A stretch of 41,374 nucleotides of DNA from UBA5026 sp949065595 (GCA_949065595.1 CARSXK010000009.1:1-41374), one strand, 5' to 3'; counted from the first letter of the stretch, positions 30,900-38,838 are shown. Notes: generated by a model from the sequence alone, not told the origin. Translations and numbers: made by a program.

Positions 30900-31250
30900 G
30901 TGAATTTAGTTGAAAAAATAACAAAGAGTCAAATTAGAACCGATTTACCTGAATTCCGTGTAGGAGACACGATTCGTGTCGATGTAAAAATCATTGAAGG
31001 AAAACGTGAAAGAATTCAAGCGTTCGAGGGAATTGTCATTGCAATCAAAGGAAGTGGCGTTGCAAAAAACTTCATCGTTCGTAAACTTTCAGCTGGTGTT
31101 GGAGTAGAAAGAACATTTCCAATGAATTCTCCAAAAATTGATTCGGTAACGGTTATTAGGAAAGGTAAAGTAAGAAGGGCAAAACCTTATTACTTAAGAA
31201 AGCTAATTAGTCAACCTAAAATCAAGGAGAGACGAGATAAGGCAGCTTAA
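30900..31250 (+). CDS. rplS: 50S ribosomal protein L19
   Basis: 116 residues, normal. Starts at GTG 30900, nine bases after AAAGGAAG; the product start MNLVEKITKSQIR aligns with the family, so the GTG is used. L19 lies at the interface of the subunits near the 30S contact. Family motifs: FRVGDTIRVDVKI, ERIQAFEGIVIA, GSGVAKNFIVRKLSAGVGVERTFP and KVRRAKPYYLR. In most Firmicutes it is translated in the rpsP-trmD operon; here it has its own promoter and terminator. The terminator stem includes the stop codon region. Confidence 0.97.
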   Translation: MNLVEKITKSQIRTDLPEFRVGDTIRVDVKIIEGKRERIQAFEGIVIAIKGSGVAKNFIVRKLSAGVGVERTFPMNSPKIDSVTVIRKGKVRRAKPYYLRKLISQPKIKERRDKAA

Positions 31251-31263
31251 TGCCTTATTTTTA
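31237..31263 (+). terminator. Terminator of rplS
   Basis: ATAAGGCA (31237-31244), GCTTAA loop, TGCCTTAT (31251-31258), T tract. The TAA stop is in the loop. Confidence 0.85.
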
Positions 31264-31267
31264 TAAT
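31262..31267 (+). promoter_or_regulatory. Candidate -10 box of lepB
   Basis: TATAAT at 31262-31267, directly in the tail of the rplS terminator; no clear -35. The ATG at 31266 overlaps it and is not a start. Confidence 0.45.
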
Positions 31268-31283
31268 GAAATGGGGTAATGTG

Positions 31284-31784
31284 ATGAAATATGTAAAAGA
31301 ATATTTGCCTTATGTAGTCATAATTGTATGTGTCATTTTAATAAGAATTTATGTCATATCACCTGTACAAGTAGATGGTTCATCCATGGTACCTACTTTA
31401 CAAGATAACCAAATTTTGCTTTTGCAAAAATATGATCGAAAATTCCATCGTTTTGATATTGTTGTCCTCAAATATGGAAAAGATAAATTGGTAAAAAGAA
31501 TCATCGGACTTCCCGGTGAAACAGTATCCTATCAAGAAAATCAATTATATATTAATGGCACACGTATAGAAGAACCTTTTTTACCAGAGAATATAAAGAC
31601 CAATGACTTTGATTTGACCAGCATTGGCTATAATAAAATACCACAAGATTACTATTTTGTTGTTGGAGATAATCGGAGTGATTCCTTGGATAGTCGTTAT
31701 ATTGGATTGATACCAAAAAAATATATAGAAGGAACCGTTCATTTTCGATTATTCCCATTTTCTACATTTGGAAAAATTTCATAA
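31284..31784 (+). CDS. lepB: Signal peptidase I
   Basis: 166 residues, typical of short Gram-positive SipS-type enzymes. ATG 31284 follows GGGGT; the upstream ATG 31266 is in the -10 box. Cleaves signal peptides of exported proteins on the outer face of the membrane. One N-terminal membrane helix (residues 8-26, YVVIIVCVILIRIYVI) anchors a catalytic domain with the Ser-Lys dyad: Ser34 in VDGSSMVPTL and Lys71 in KLVKRIIGLPGE. Box E is VVGDNRSDSLDSRYIG. The enzyme works on Sec substrates, so it pairs functionally with SecG encoded at 19149. Located between rplS and rpsO, each with separate promoters. Confidence 0.95.
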   Translation: MKYVKEYLPYVVIIVCVILIRIYVISPVQVDGSSMVPTLQDNQILLLQKYDRKFHRFDIVVLKYGKDKLVKRIIGLPGETVSYQENQLYINGTRIEEPFLPENIKTNDFDLTSIGYNKIPQDYYFVVGDNRSDSLDSRYIGLIPKKYIEGTVHFRLFPFSTFGKIS

Positions 31785-31789
31785 ATTAC

Positions 31790-31818
31790 TTGCAATTGAT
31801 TATAATATAGTGTATATT
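31790..31818 (+). promoter_or_regulatory. Promoter of rpsO
   Basis: TTGCAA (31790-31795), 17-base spacer, TATATT (31813-31818). A TATAAT at 31801-31806 offers an alternative -10. Confidence 0.6.
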
Positions 31819-31824
31819 GTATTT

Positions 31825-31900
31825 ATACGTATTCGTGGTCCAATAGAAACTCCAACTTTTGACTAGGAATATGCGAATCAAATTAAGAGAGGAGAAAATT
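31825..31900 (+). promoter_or_regulatory. rpsO leader, possible S15 autoregulatory RNA
   Basis: A 75-base leader. ATTCG (near 31832-31836) can pair with CGAAT (near 31874-31878), enclosing GTGGTCC and the ACTAGGAATA segment. S15 represses its own mRNA in several bacteria through unrelated leader structures; that this leader does so is inference from its length and folding potential. Confidence 0.3.
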
Positions 31901-32170
31901 ATGGCTTTAACCAAAGAAAGAAAAGAAGCGATTGTTAAAAAATATGCAAGAAACGAAAAAGACACTGGATCAGCAGAGGTACAAATTGCAATTTTAACAG
32001 AAGAAATCAATGAATTAACAGAACATTTAAAAGAACATAAACATGATTTCCATTCTAGACGTGGTCTACTTAAAAAAGTAGGACAAAGACGTAGTATGTT
32101 ACAATACTTATTAAAAACAGATGTAACAAGATATCGTACTTTAATTCAAAGTTTAGGATTAAGAAAATAA
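31901..32170 (+). CDS. rpsO: 30S ribosomal protein S15
   Basis: 89 residues, the standard length. AGAGGAG precedes ATG 31901; an upstream in-frame TTG at 31859 belongs to the leader. S15 binds the 16S central domain junction early in assembly. Family signatures: DTGSAEVQIAILTEEI, LTEHLKEHKHDFHSRRGL and LKKVGQRRSMLQYL, then YRTLIQSLGLRK. A terminator follows and pnp comes next, the conserved rpsO-pnp order. In E. coli the two are co-transcribed; here pnp appears to have its own promoter, with read-through possible. Confidence 0.98.
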   Translation: MALTKERKEAIVKKYARNEKDTGSAEVQIAILTEEINELTEHLKEHKHDFHSRRGLLKKVGQRRSMLQYLLKTDVTRYRTLIQSLGLRK

Positions 32171-32176
32171 TAATAG

Positions 32177-32203
32177 TAGGCACTTATTTTTAAGTGTCTT
32201 TAT
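32177..32203 (+). terminator. Terminator of rpsO
   Basis: AGGCACTT (32177-32184), loop, AAGTGTCT (32191-32198) with one G-U pair, then TTTATTTA. Confidence 0.7.
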
Positions 32204-32221
32204 TTATGAAAAACGGATAAA

Positions 32222-32251
32222 TTGACTCACCAATTTACTACTATCTAGAAT
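32222..32251 (+). promoter_or_regulatory. Candidate promoter of pnp
   Basis: TTGACT (32222-32227), 18-base spacer, TAGAAT (32246-32251). It would leave an A-rich leader of about 120 bases. The remaining part of this 209-base gap shows no open frame and only TGCAAAA-type direct repeats (near 32308 and 32323). Confidence 0.45.
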
Positions 32252-32379
32252 ACTAAAATGAAAAAAGAGTTGAATAAAAACCGCATTAAAATGTTACGAT
32301 AAAAATTTGCAAAAATGATTCGATGCAAAATAAAAATATGAAAAATGGATCATGAAAATATCAAGAAAAGAGGTAATTT

Positions 32380-34509
32380 ATGAAAAGAGTATTTAAACAT
32401 AATTTTAGAGGTAGAAATTTAGTAGTAGAGCATGGAGAACTTGCCAAACAAGCAAATGGGTCAGTATTAGTAAGATATGGAGATACAGTGATACTATCAA
32501 CCGCTGTTGTATCAAAAAACGCTAATATTTTAGCAGACTTTTTTCCACTTATGGTATTGTATCAAGAAAAACTATATTCCGTAGGAAAAATCCCAGGTGG
32601 CTTTATCAAAAGAGAAGGACGTCCAACAGAAAATGCAACCCTTGCTGCACGTATGATTGATAGACCAATGCGCCCTTTATTTCCAGAAGATTTTAAAAAT
32701 GAAGTTCAAATTGTTAATACTGTCTTATCAGTCGATCAAGACAATTCTCCAGAAATGGCTGCCATGTTTGGCTCTAGTTTAGCAACCTGTATCAGTGAAA
32801 TTCCATTTGATGGACCAATTGCAGGTGTCAAAGTAGGTCGTGTCAATGGCGAATTTGTCATCAACCCTACAATGGAACAAGCAGAATTGTCAGATTTAGA
32901 TTTAACCGTTGCGGGAACCAAAACAGCCATTAATATGGTAGAAGCAGGTGCCAAAGAAGTTTCTGAAGATGATATGTTAGAGGCACTTATGTTTGGACAT
33001 GAGGCAATTAAAGAATTAATTGCGTTCCAAGAGGAGATTATGGAAGTTGTTGGAACTCCTAAAATGGCATACGAAAAATTAGAGATTTCATTTGAATTAA
33101 AACAGGAAATTAGAAGTCTTGCCGAAGAAGAAATGAATCATGCACTTCGTATCAAAGATAAACTAGAAAGTTATAGTGCCCTAGATGCATTGAAAGAAAA
33201 AATAGTAGAAAAATATACAACTGAAAATGAATCCTTAAAACCAGAAGAATTAAAAGAACTCATTACCAAAGTAAAAATGATTTTGGAAGAAATTGAATAC
33301 GAAATATTCAGACAAATTGTAGTCAAGGAAAAAGTAAGAGCCGATGGACGAGCGATGACAGAAATTCGGCCACTTTCTACCGACATTGATTTACTTCCAA
33401 GAACACATGGTTCAGCACTATTTACAAGAGGGCAAACACAAAGCTTGTCCATTGTAACATTAGGTGCTTTAGGAGAACATCAAATTTTAGATGGGCTTTC
33501 AATTGAAGATGAAAAACGTTTTATGTTACATTACAATTTTCCACAATTTTCCGTTGGAGAAACAGGAAGATATGGTGCACCTGGTCGAAGAGAAATTGGA
33601 CATGGTGCTTTGGGAGAAAGAGCATTATTACAGGTCATTCCAGATGAGGATACGTTCCCTTACACCATTCGTGTGGTATCTGAAATTTTAGAAAGCAATG
33701 GTTCTTCCAGTCAAGCAAGTATTTGTGCAGGGTGTATGGCTTTAATGGCTGCAGGAGTTCCTATTAAAGCCCCAGTTGCAGGAATTGCGATGGGTCTTAT
33801 TACCAATAAAGATGACTACACCATACTAACAGATATTCAAGGGATGGAAGATCATTTGGGAGATATGGATTTTAAAGTAGCTGGAACAAGAACTGGTATT
33901 TGCGCCTTACAAATGGATATTAAAATCAAAGGCATTACCAAACAGATATTGAAAGAAGCGCTTGCGCAAGCCAAAGAAGCAAGAATGCAAATTTTAGATG
34001 TCATTCAAGCACAAATTAAAGAGCCACGTAAAGAAGTAAGCCAGTATGCACCAAAAACCATGACCTTTATGATTGATCCTGACAAAATCAAAGATGTCAT
34101 AGGCAAAGGTGGAGAGATGATTACCAAAATTATTTTGGAGGCAAGTCATGTCAAATCGGTTACAGATGTAAATGCGGTTAAAGTGGATTTAGAAGACGAT
34201 GGACGTGTCATTATATATCATTCTAATCAAGAAGTAATTGATCAAACCGCCAATATGATAAAGGAAATTGTACGTGAAGTTGAAATGGATGTTATATATA
34301 AAGGTAAAGTCGTCAAAGTAGAAGACTTTGGATGCTTTGTAGAATTATGGCCAGGTTGCGAAGGACTTGTTCATGTATCACAACTATCACAAGAAAGAGT
34401 AGAGAAAACGAGTGATGTTGTCAAGGTTGGAGACGAAATTTTAGTCAAATCAATGGGTTATGATAAAAAAGGAAGACTGAATTTATCTAGAAAAGAAGCA
34501 ATCAAGTAG
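32380..34509 (+). CDS. pnp: Polyribonucleotide nucleotidyltransferase (PNPase)
   Basis: 709 residues, normal. AAGAGGT precedes ATG 32380. Phosphorolytic 3'-5' exoribonuclease, a trimer and part of the RNA degradation machinery. First RNase-PH core about 10-210 (GDTVILSTAV, FFPLMVLYQEK, GRPTENATLAARMIDRP); helical linker about 235-310; second, catalytic core about 320-545 with RADGRAMTEIRPL, HGSALFTRGQTQ, ESNGSSSQAS and the catalytic Asp region GMEDHLGDMDFKVAGT; KH domain about 560-615 (IKDVIGKGGEMI); S1 domain about 625-695 (GKVVKVEDFGCFVELWPG and GLVHVSQLS). Complete. A terminator overlaps the stop. Confidence 0.98.
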   Translation: MKRVFKHNFRGRNLVVEHGELAKQANGSVLVRYGDTVILSTAVVSKNANILADFFPLMVLYQEKLYSVGKIPGGFIKREGRPTENATLAARMIDRPMRPLFPEDFKNEVQIVNTVLSVDQDNSPEMAAMFGSSLATCISEIPFDGPIAGVKVGRVNGEFVINPTMEQAELSDLDLTVAGTKTAINMVEAGAKEVSEDDMLEALMFGHEAIKELIAFQEEIMEVVGTPKMAYEKLEISFELKQEIRSLAEEEMNHALRIKDKLESYSALDALKEKIVEKYTTENESLKPEELKELITKVKMILEEIEYEIFRQIVVKEKVRADGRAMTEIRPLSTDIDLLPRTHGSALFTRGQTQSLSIVTLGALGEHQILDGLSIEDEKRFMLHYNFPQFSVGETGRYGAPGRREIGHGALGERALLQVIPDEDTFPYTIRVVSEILESNGSSSQASICAGCMALMAAGVPIKAPVAGIAMGLITNKDDYTILTDIQGMEDHLGDMDFKVAGTRTGICALQMDIKIKGITKQILKEALAQAKEARMQILDVIQAQIKEPRKEVSQYAPKTMTFMIDPDKIKDVIGKGGEMITKIILEASHVKSVTDVNAVKVDLEDDGRVIIYHSNQEVIDQTANMIKEIVREVEMDVIYKGKVVKVEDFGCFVELWPGCEGLVHVSQLSQERVEKTSDVVKVGDEILVKSMGYDKKGRLNLSRKEAIK

Positions 34510-34520
34510 TTGCTTTTTTT
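34496..34520 (+). terminator. Terminator of pnp
   Basis: AAGCAA (34496-34501) pairs with TTGCTT (34510-34515) and runs into a T tract; the stop codon is in the loop. Confidence 0.7.
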
Positions 34521-34559
34521 GATGTCCTATGATAGGATAAAAGCCATGGCGGTGATTAA

Positions 34560-35474
34560 ATGAGCAATAGAGAAATCAGAGAAAATATATACAAAGAAAT
34601 ATCAAAATTAGTAAAGCTAGGGATTCCTTTTGAGCTTGCATGTTTTGCAGACATTATTTATCATGTAAATCAATCTCAAAAAAATTATTCGGTTTTATAT
34701 CCCTTTTTTGGTATCCTATTTTGTGATTATTATACATTGCTATCGTATAAAGGATATGAAAATACAATTACAAAAGAAGACAAACAAGATTATTTAAAAA
34801 TAGCACATTTTGAAAATCTTCAAGATGTGATTATATATTACCAAAATGATATATCTCTTTTAAAAAGAGCATTGATGGCTTGTTATCGATTTGAAGAGAT
34901 GAATGTTTTTGGAAAAATGAATTATGTACAAGGTTTAAGTAAAAGGGATCACGAATACTTAAATCAAATTTGTCCTTGGCATCAACAAGATCAAACAGCT
35001 TATGGTAATTGGGTTAAAACCGATTTATATTGTAAATTTATGACGTTACAAAAAAGAGCGAATGTGAATTGGAACCAGATAAAAGAAGATATTGTCATAC
35101 CACAACTCATAGGATTTCTTAAAAATCTAGCAAAACATAATTATCCTAACTATTGTTCCAATGCTGGTGAAATCATGGCGACGGATTATATATGGTCTAA
35201 ATATCTCATAGATAAAAAACCAAATCTGGATGCGTTGGATATGAAAAACCGTCTATGGAGAGTACAGGCGTATGAAGCCAGTGATATTCAAGATCTGCTA
35301 AATGAATTTATTTGCAATGATGATTATATGTATTCAGTAATGGAATCCTACTGTTCGATTCAAACAAAAGAATATCCATTTGAAAAATCAGAAATGAAAG
35401 AACAGGTAGAATCCTATATAGAAGAAGTAAAGAGCACACAACATTGTGCCAAAATAAAAGAGTTTCTAGATTAA
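34560..35474 (+). CDS. Unknown soluble protein
   Basis: 304 residues. GGCGGTGAT precedes ATG 34560. No signal peptide or membrane segment. Rich in Tyr, Asn, Gln and Cys (about eight Cys, unusual in this window: LACFADI, FCDYY, MACYRF, QICPWHQQD, LYCKF, YCSNAG, FICND, SYCSI, HCAK), which are not in a regular zinc motif but could bind metal. Likely alpha helical. The upstream region has no clear promoter beyond the pnp terminator, so read-through from pnp is possible. Its TAA shares two bases with the stop of the convergent HIT gene. No family recognised. Confidence 0.7.
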   Translation: MSNREIRENIYKEISKLVKLGIPFELACFADIIYHVNQSQKNYSVLYPFFGILFCDYYTLLSYKGYENTITKEDKQDYLKIAHFENLQDVIIYYQNDISLLKRALMACYRFEEMNVFGKMNYVQGLSKRDHEYLNQICPWHQQDQTAYGNWVKTDLYCKFMTLQKRANVNWNQIKEDIVIPQLIGFLKNLAKHNYPNYCSNAGEIMATDYIWSKYLIDKKPNLDALDMKNRLWRVQAYEASDIQDLLNEFICNDDYMYSVMESYCSIQTKEYPFEKSEMKEQVESYIEEVKSTQHCAKIKEFLD

Positions 35475-35486
35475 AGAAGCTCTTTT
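35456..35486. terminator. Bidirectional terminator across two overlapping stop codons
   Basis: AAAAGAGTTTCT (35456-35467) pairs with AGAAGCTCTTTT (35475-35486), 12 bp with one G-U pair. The 7-base loop holds TTAA, which supplies TAA stops to both convergent genes. Confidence 0.85.
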
Positions 35487-35842
35487 AATTGTTGGAAGAC
35501 TGTTTGGGCAGGAAGAATGGCTTGTTTGACACGATATTTGGGGATAAGATGTAAATGAAAATGTTTGATTTCTTGTGCAATTCCATTATTTTGTATCATC
35601 GTTACACCCTCTATCTGTAAACTTTTTTCTAACCATTTTTTCATTTTTTGAGCAACTTCCATGGTATGAAGTAGTGTCTTTGAATCTATGGTATCTAAAT
35701 CCATTGTATGTACTTTAGGGACAATTAACAAATGTCCATTTTCCTCTGGATTGATATCCAAAAACACATTTACAACTTCATCTTCATAAATAGTATAAGC
35801 AGGAATTTCTCCATTCATGATCTTACAAAATACACAGTCCAT
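35471..35842 (-). CDS. HIT family protein (histidine triad hydrolase)
   Basis: 123 residues. On the minus strand GAGGTG precedes the ATG at 35842; a GTG nine bases earlier is within that site. HIT proteins hydrolyse nucleoside phosphoramidates or dinucleoside polyphosphates. N-terminal CVFCKIMNGEIPAYTIYEDE, with the two cysteines of Hint-type zinc-binding members (Cys3, Cys6); GHLLIVPKVH; and the catalytic triad HFHLHLIP (His94, His96, His98). The second NNG motif (MIQNNGIAQE) is present. Shorter than the usual 135-140 residues, with the C-terminal end trimmed. Single gene with a TGTTATACT promoter. Confidence 0.95.
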   Translation of the reverse strand: MDCVFCKIMNGEIPAYTIYEDEVVNVFLDINPEENGHLLIVPKVHTMDLDTIDSKTLLHTMEVAQKMKKWLEKSLQIEGVTMIQNNGIAQEIKHFHLHLIPKYRVKQAILPAQTVFQQLKELL

Positions 35843-35861
35843 ATTCTTCACCTCATATAAA

Positions 35862-35870
35862 AGTATAACA
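35862..35870 (-). promoter_or_regulatory. Extended -10 promoter of the HIT gene
   Basis: Minus-strand TGTTATACT (complement of 35862-35870), about 20 bases before the start codon. Confidence 0.55.
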
Positions 35871-35943
35871 CGGGTTGCTACAATTAAGTAAGCAAATGGA
35901 TGAAAAAATGATAATATCCATCATTCTTTAGAAAAAATCAATA

Positions 35944-36035
35944 AAAAGAGCTAGATAATAGCTCTTTTCGGTGAATATCTGCGAATATTCATTTTATATA
36001 TGATAAAAAACATATATTTTTATACAAAAGGTAGA
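35944..36035. promoter_or_regulatory. Cluster of three hairpins upstream of sufC
   Basis: First: AAAAGAGCTA (35944-35953) with TAGCTCTTTT (35959-35968), perfect 10 bp, loop GATAA. Second: TGAATAT with ATATTCA (about 35972-35991), followed by TTTTAT. Third: ATATATG with CATATAT (about 35996-36017), followed by TTTTTA. The first stem has a better T tract on the minus strand. They lie between divergent genes where no known transcript needs a terminator, so they may mark a small RNA or a regulated leader. The rest of this 240-base gap shows no open frame. Confidence 0.45.
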
Positions 36036-36051
36036 GTAAAATATAAAAATT

Positions 36052-36060
36052 TGATAAAAT
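36052..36060 (+). promoter_or_regulatory. Extended -10 promoter of sufCDS
   Basis: TGATAAAAT at 36052-36060; no clear -35. The leader to ATG 36083 is about 16 bases. Confidence 0.5.
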
Positions 36061-36082
36061 AGTACTGTTGGAGATGATGGAG

Positions 36083-36841
36083 ATGCATACATTAAAAATA
36101 GAAAACCTAACAGTAACTGTAGAGGAACAACTTATTTTGCGGAATTTCAATTTGACCATTCATACCGGGGAAATCCATGCGATTATGGGACCTAACGGCA
36201 CAGGTAAATCTACTTTGTCCAAAGTGATTATGGGTGATTCAAAATATAAAATTGTATCTGGAGATATCCAATATGATGGGACTTCTATTTTAAACCTTAC
36301 TGTGGATGAAAGAGCAAAACTTGGAATTTTTTTAGGAATGCAAATGCCTTTAGAGATCGAAGGAGTAACGAATGCTGATTTCCTACGTACAGCCATTCAT
36401 GAAAAGGAAGGAAATCAATTCAAACTGATGTCATTTATTAAAGAACTAAATCAAACAGTAGAACAATTGAAAATGAATCCTGAAATGATTCATCGGTCTA
36501 TTAATCAAGGTTTTTCGGGAGGAGAACGCAAAAAAAACGAAATTTTACAAATGTATTTGTTAAAACCTAATCTTGTAATGCTTGATGAGATTGATTCTGG
36601 TTTGGATGTGGATAGCCTAAAAATTGTTGGCGAAAATGTAACTGCTTATCATAAAAAATCAGAGTGTGGAATTTTGCTGATTACACATTATCAGAGGTTA
36701 CTTGACTACATTCAACCCGATTTTGTGCATATTATGGTACATGGGAAGATTGTAAAAAGTGGAACTGCAGATTTGGTTTCCATAGTGGAAAAAGAAGGAT
36801 ATGAACAATGGATATCAGAAATAGAGGATGCAGATGAATAG
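36083..36841 (+). CDS. sufC: Fe-S cluster assembly ATPase SufC
   Basis: 252 residues, standard. Several in-frame starts exist (TTG 36068, ATG 36074, 36077, 36083); ATG 36083 gives MHTLKIENL, matching the family, with GGAG nine bases before. ABC-type ATPase of the SufBCD scaffold, which drives opening of the complex for cluster assembly; cytoplasmic. Walker A GPNGTGKST at 36-44, Q-loop region GIFLGMQMP, the signature FSGGERKKNE near 148-157, Walker B LVMLDEIDSGLD near 170-181, and the H-loop in ITHYQRLLDYI. All ATPase motifs intact. Overlaps sufD by 8 bases, so translation is coupled. Confidence 0.97.
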   Translation: MHTLKIENLTVTVEEQLILRNFNLTIHTGEIHAIMGPNGTGKSTLSKVIMGDSKYKIVSGDIQYDGTSILNLTVDERAKLGIFLGMQMPLEIEGVTNADFLRTAIHEKEGNQFKLMSFIKELNQTVEQLKMNPEMIHRSINQGFSGGERKKNEILQMYLLKPNLVMLDEIDSGLDVDSLKIVGENVTAYHKKSECGILLITHYQRLLDYIQPDFVHIMVHGKIVKSGTADLVSIVEKEGYEQWISEIEDADE

Positions 36842-37625
36842 AATAGATATCATTCAAAATCAAGTAAAATGGGAGTGCCAAGATTCTGCTTTGCAAATAG
36901 AAACAATCACTCCTACTTCATCATTTGAGATTTTGCAAATCAAATGTAAGGTAAAACAATCTACGAATTTAGAAATTCATCATGAAGGAGAAGACGAAAG
37001 TAAAATTCATATTGTTTTTGAAATTGCTAAAAATGTTTCATTTCAAATATTAGAAATCTGTAAAAATCAGAAACGAAAAGTACAATATGAATATCAACTA
37101 GATGCATATAGTGAAGTGAATGTAACCAAATTTTACGATTGTAATCAAGTAAAAGAACTGGATTTGGTAAAGTTAAACGGAGCGTATGCAACCATACATC
37201 ATCATTTGAAAACCATCGCAAAATCGGGGCAACGAATGGATTTAGTCATTTATCATAATGCACCTCATACGACAAGTGAAATTGTAAATCATGGAGTTAG
37301 CATAGAAGAGGGTAGTATCGATTTTCAAGTAACAAGTATTGTATATCAAGGAATAAAGGACTGTATTTTAAACCAAAATAATCGTATCATCACGATGAAT
37401 CAGCATAAATGCAACATAGAACCTATTTTATTGATAGAAGAAAATGATGTGACCGCAAATCATTCTGCCTATATTGGAACCTTTCATGAACAAGATTTAT
37501 TTTATCTCATGAGTCGTGGAATTCCTAAAAATAAAGCATTGCAATTGCTAATCAAAGGCTTTCTATTGGCATCTGTTCCCAGTACAGATTCCATTTCTAA
37601 AATAATTGAACAATATTGGAGGTGA
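36834..37625 (+). CDS. sufD: Fe-S cluster assembly scaffold SufD (short SufB/D family protein)
   Basis: 263 residues, against about 420-440 for most SufD, so the N-terminal helical domain is missing and mainly the beta-helix core remains. ATG 36834 follows GAGG by 6 bases; ATG 36828 lies before it. The conserved core is clear: HHHLKTIAKSGQRMDL, YHNAPHTTSEIVNHGV, QNNRIITMNQHKCNIEPILLI, EENDVTANHSAYIGTFHEQDLFYLMSRGI. SufD pairs with SufB and SufC. No sufB accompanies it here, so either SufB is elsewhere or this short protein serves with a different partner; I favour the first. Frame ends within the ribosome binding site of sufS. Confidence 0.88.
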   Translation: MNRIDIIQNQVKWECQDSALQIETITPTSSFEILQIKCKVKQSTNLEIHHEGEDESKIHIVFEIAKNVSFQILEICKNQKRKVQYEYQLDAYSEVNVTKFYDCNQVKELDLVKLNGAYATIHHHLKTIAKSGQRMDLVIYHNAPHTTSEIVNHGVSIEEGSIDFQVTSIVYQGIKDCILNQNNRIITMNQHKCNIEPILLIEENDVTANHSAYIGTFHEQDLFYLMSRGIPKNKALQLLIKGFLLASVPSTDSISKIIEQYWR

Positions 37626-37629
37626 AAAA

Positions 37630-38823
37630 ATGAATCGAGAAGATTTTCCAATGCTAAAGCAAGATATTATTTATTTTGATAATGGTGCAACCACCTTAAA
37701 ACCGAAGGTACTATCAGAAAGTACCAGCGAATACTATAATGAGTATAGTGCCAATGCGCATCGTGGTGATTATGATATTAGCTTAAAAGTAGATACGATG
37801 TATGAAGGGGCTCGTAAAAAGGTACAAGAATTTATTCATGCCGCTAGTGCTGATGAAATTATTTTTACATCTGGAGCAACAGATGCACTCAATAAAATTA
37901 TTTTTGGTTATTTTCGTTCCTATCTTAAACCAGGGGATGAAGTTTTGATTACCAAAAGTGAACATGCATCTAATGTACTTCCTTGGTTTGAACTTGCAGA
38001 CGATTTAGGACTCGTCATTCGTTATATTGAATTAGATGATCATAAAAAAGTAACAATGGAAAACGTCAAACAGGCTGTTACTTTAAAGACCAAAGTCATT
38101 AGTCTAGCGCACATTACCAATGTTGTAGGGGATATCCGTCCCATTCAAGAGATCAATGCTTTTGCGCATGAAAAAGGAATCTATGTAGTTGTAGATGGTG
38201 CACAAAGTGTTCCCCATATGAAGATAGACGTCCAAGAATTGGATATTGATTTTTTAGCTTTTTCAGCACATAAGATGTATGGACCAACAGGAGTTGGGGT
38301 ATTGTATGGAAAAAAAGAGCTTTTAACCCAAATTCGTCCAATTGAATTTGGAGGAGGGATGAATTCCACTTTTAGTAGTGATGGCTTACGGATTTATGAT
38401 GAACTTCCTCATTTATTAGAACCAGGTACCCCAAATATTGCAGGTGTGATTGGGTTTGGACAAATTCTTACTTATTTAGAAATGATTGGAATGGAAAAGA
38501 TTCGTGTGTATGAGCAAGAACTGCATGCTTATGCAATAGAAACACTCAAAAAAGTACCTAATATTATTTTGTATAACGAATATAGCGAAAGTGGGATTAT
38601 TGCCATGAATATAAAAGATGTATTCGCTCAAGATTTGGCCATTTATTTAAATAAATATAAAATTTGTGTAAGAGCTGGAAATCACTGTGCCAAAATTTTA
38701 AAAGATGAATTGGGTATTAAAAATACATGTCGTATTAGTTTGGCTATGTATAATACCAAAGAAGAAATTGATTATTTGGTAAAAGTATTATCAAATTCTC
38801 ATTTAAAAGAAGAAATCATTTGA
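37630..38823 (+). CDS. sufS: Cysteine desulfurase SufS
   Basis: 397 residues, slightly under the usual 405. GGAGGTG precedes ATG 37630; an in-frame TTG at 37606 lies inside sufD. PLP enzyme that takes sulfur from cysteine for cluster assembly. PLP lysine Lys215 in FSAHKMYGPTGVG; other motifs are YFDNGATTLKP, SEHASNVLPWF, VDGAQSVPHM and EPGTPNIAG; catalytic Cys353 in RAGNHCAK. Group II (SufS-type) spacing, which normally needs the sulfur acceptor SufU or SufE, but neither is next to it. A terminator follows, ending the sufC-sufD-sufS operon early compared with the usual sufCDSUB. Confidence 0.96.
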   Translation: MNREDFPMLKQDIIYFDNGATTLKPKVLSESTSEYYNEYSANAHRGDYDISLKVDTMYEGARKKVQEFIHAASADEIIFTSGATDALNKIIFGYFRSYLKPGDEVLITKSEHASNVLPWFELADDLGLVIRYIELDDHKKVTMENVKQAVTLKTKVISLAHITNVVGDIRPIQEINAFAHEKGIYVVVDGAQSVPHMKIDVQELDIDFLAFSAHKMYGPTGVGVLYGKKELLTQIRPIEFGGGMNSTFSSDGLRIYDELPHLLEPGTPNIAGVIGFGQILTYLEMIGMEKIRVYEQELHAYAIETLKKVPNIILYNEYSESGIIAMNIKDVFAQDLAIYLNKYKICVRAGNHCAKILKDELGIKNTCRISLAMYNTKEEIDYLVKVLSNSHLKEEII

Positions 38824-38835
38824 TTTTTTCTTTTT
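38806..38835 (+). terminator. Terminator of the suf operon
   Basis: A-rich stem AGAAGAAATCA with TGATTTTTTCT around 38808-38831, then TTTTT to 38835. It spans the sufS stop codon. Stem is AT-rich. Confidence 0.6.
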
Positions 38836-38838
38836 GTA

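Noticed and set aside
35852..36082. Known riboswitch upstream of sufC
   Set aside because: The hairpins do not match any riboswitch consensus I can recall, and the suf promoter lies downstream of them.
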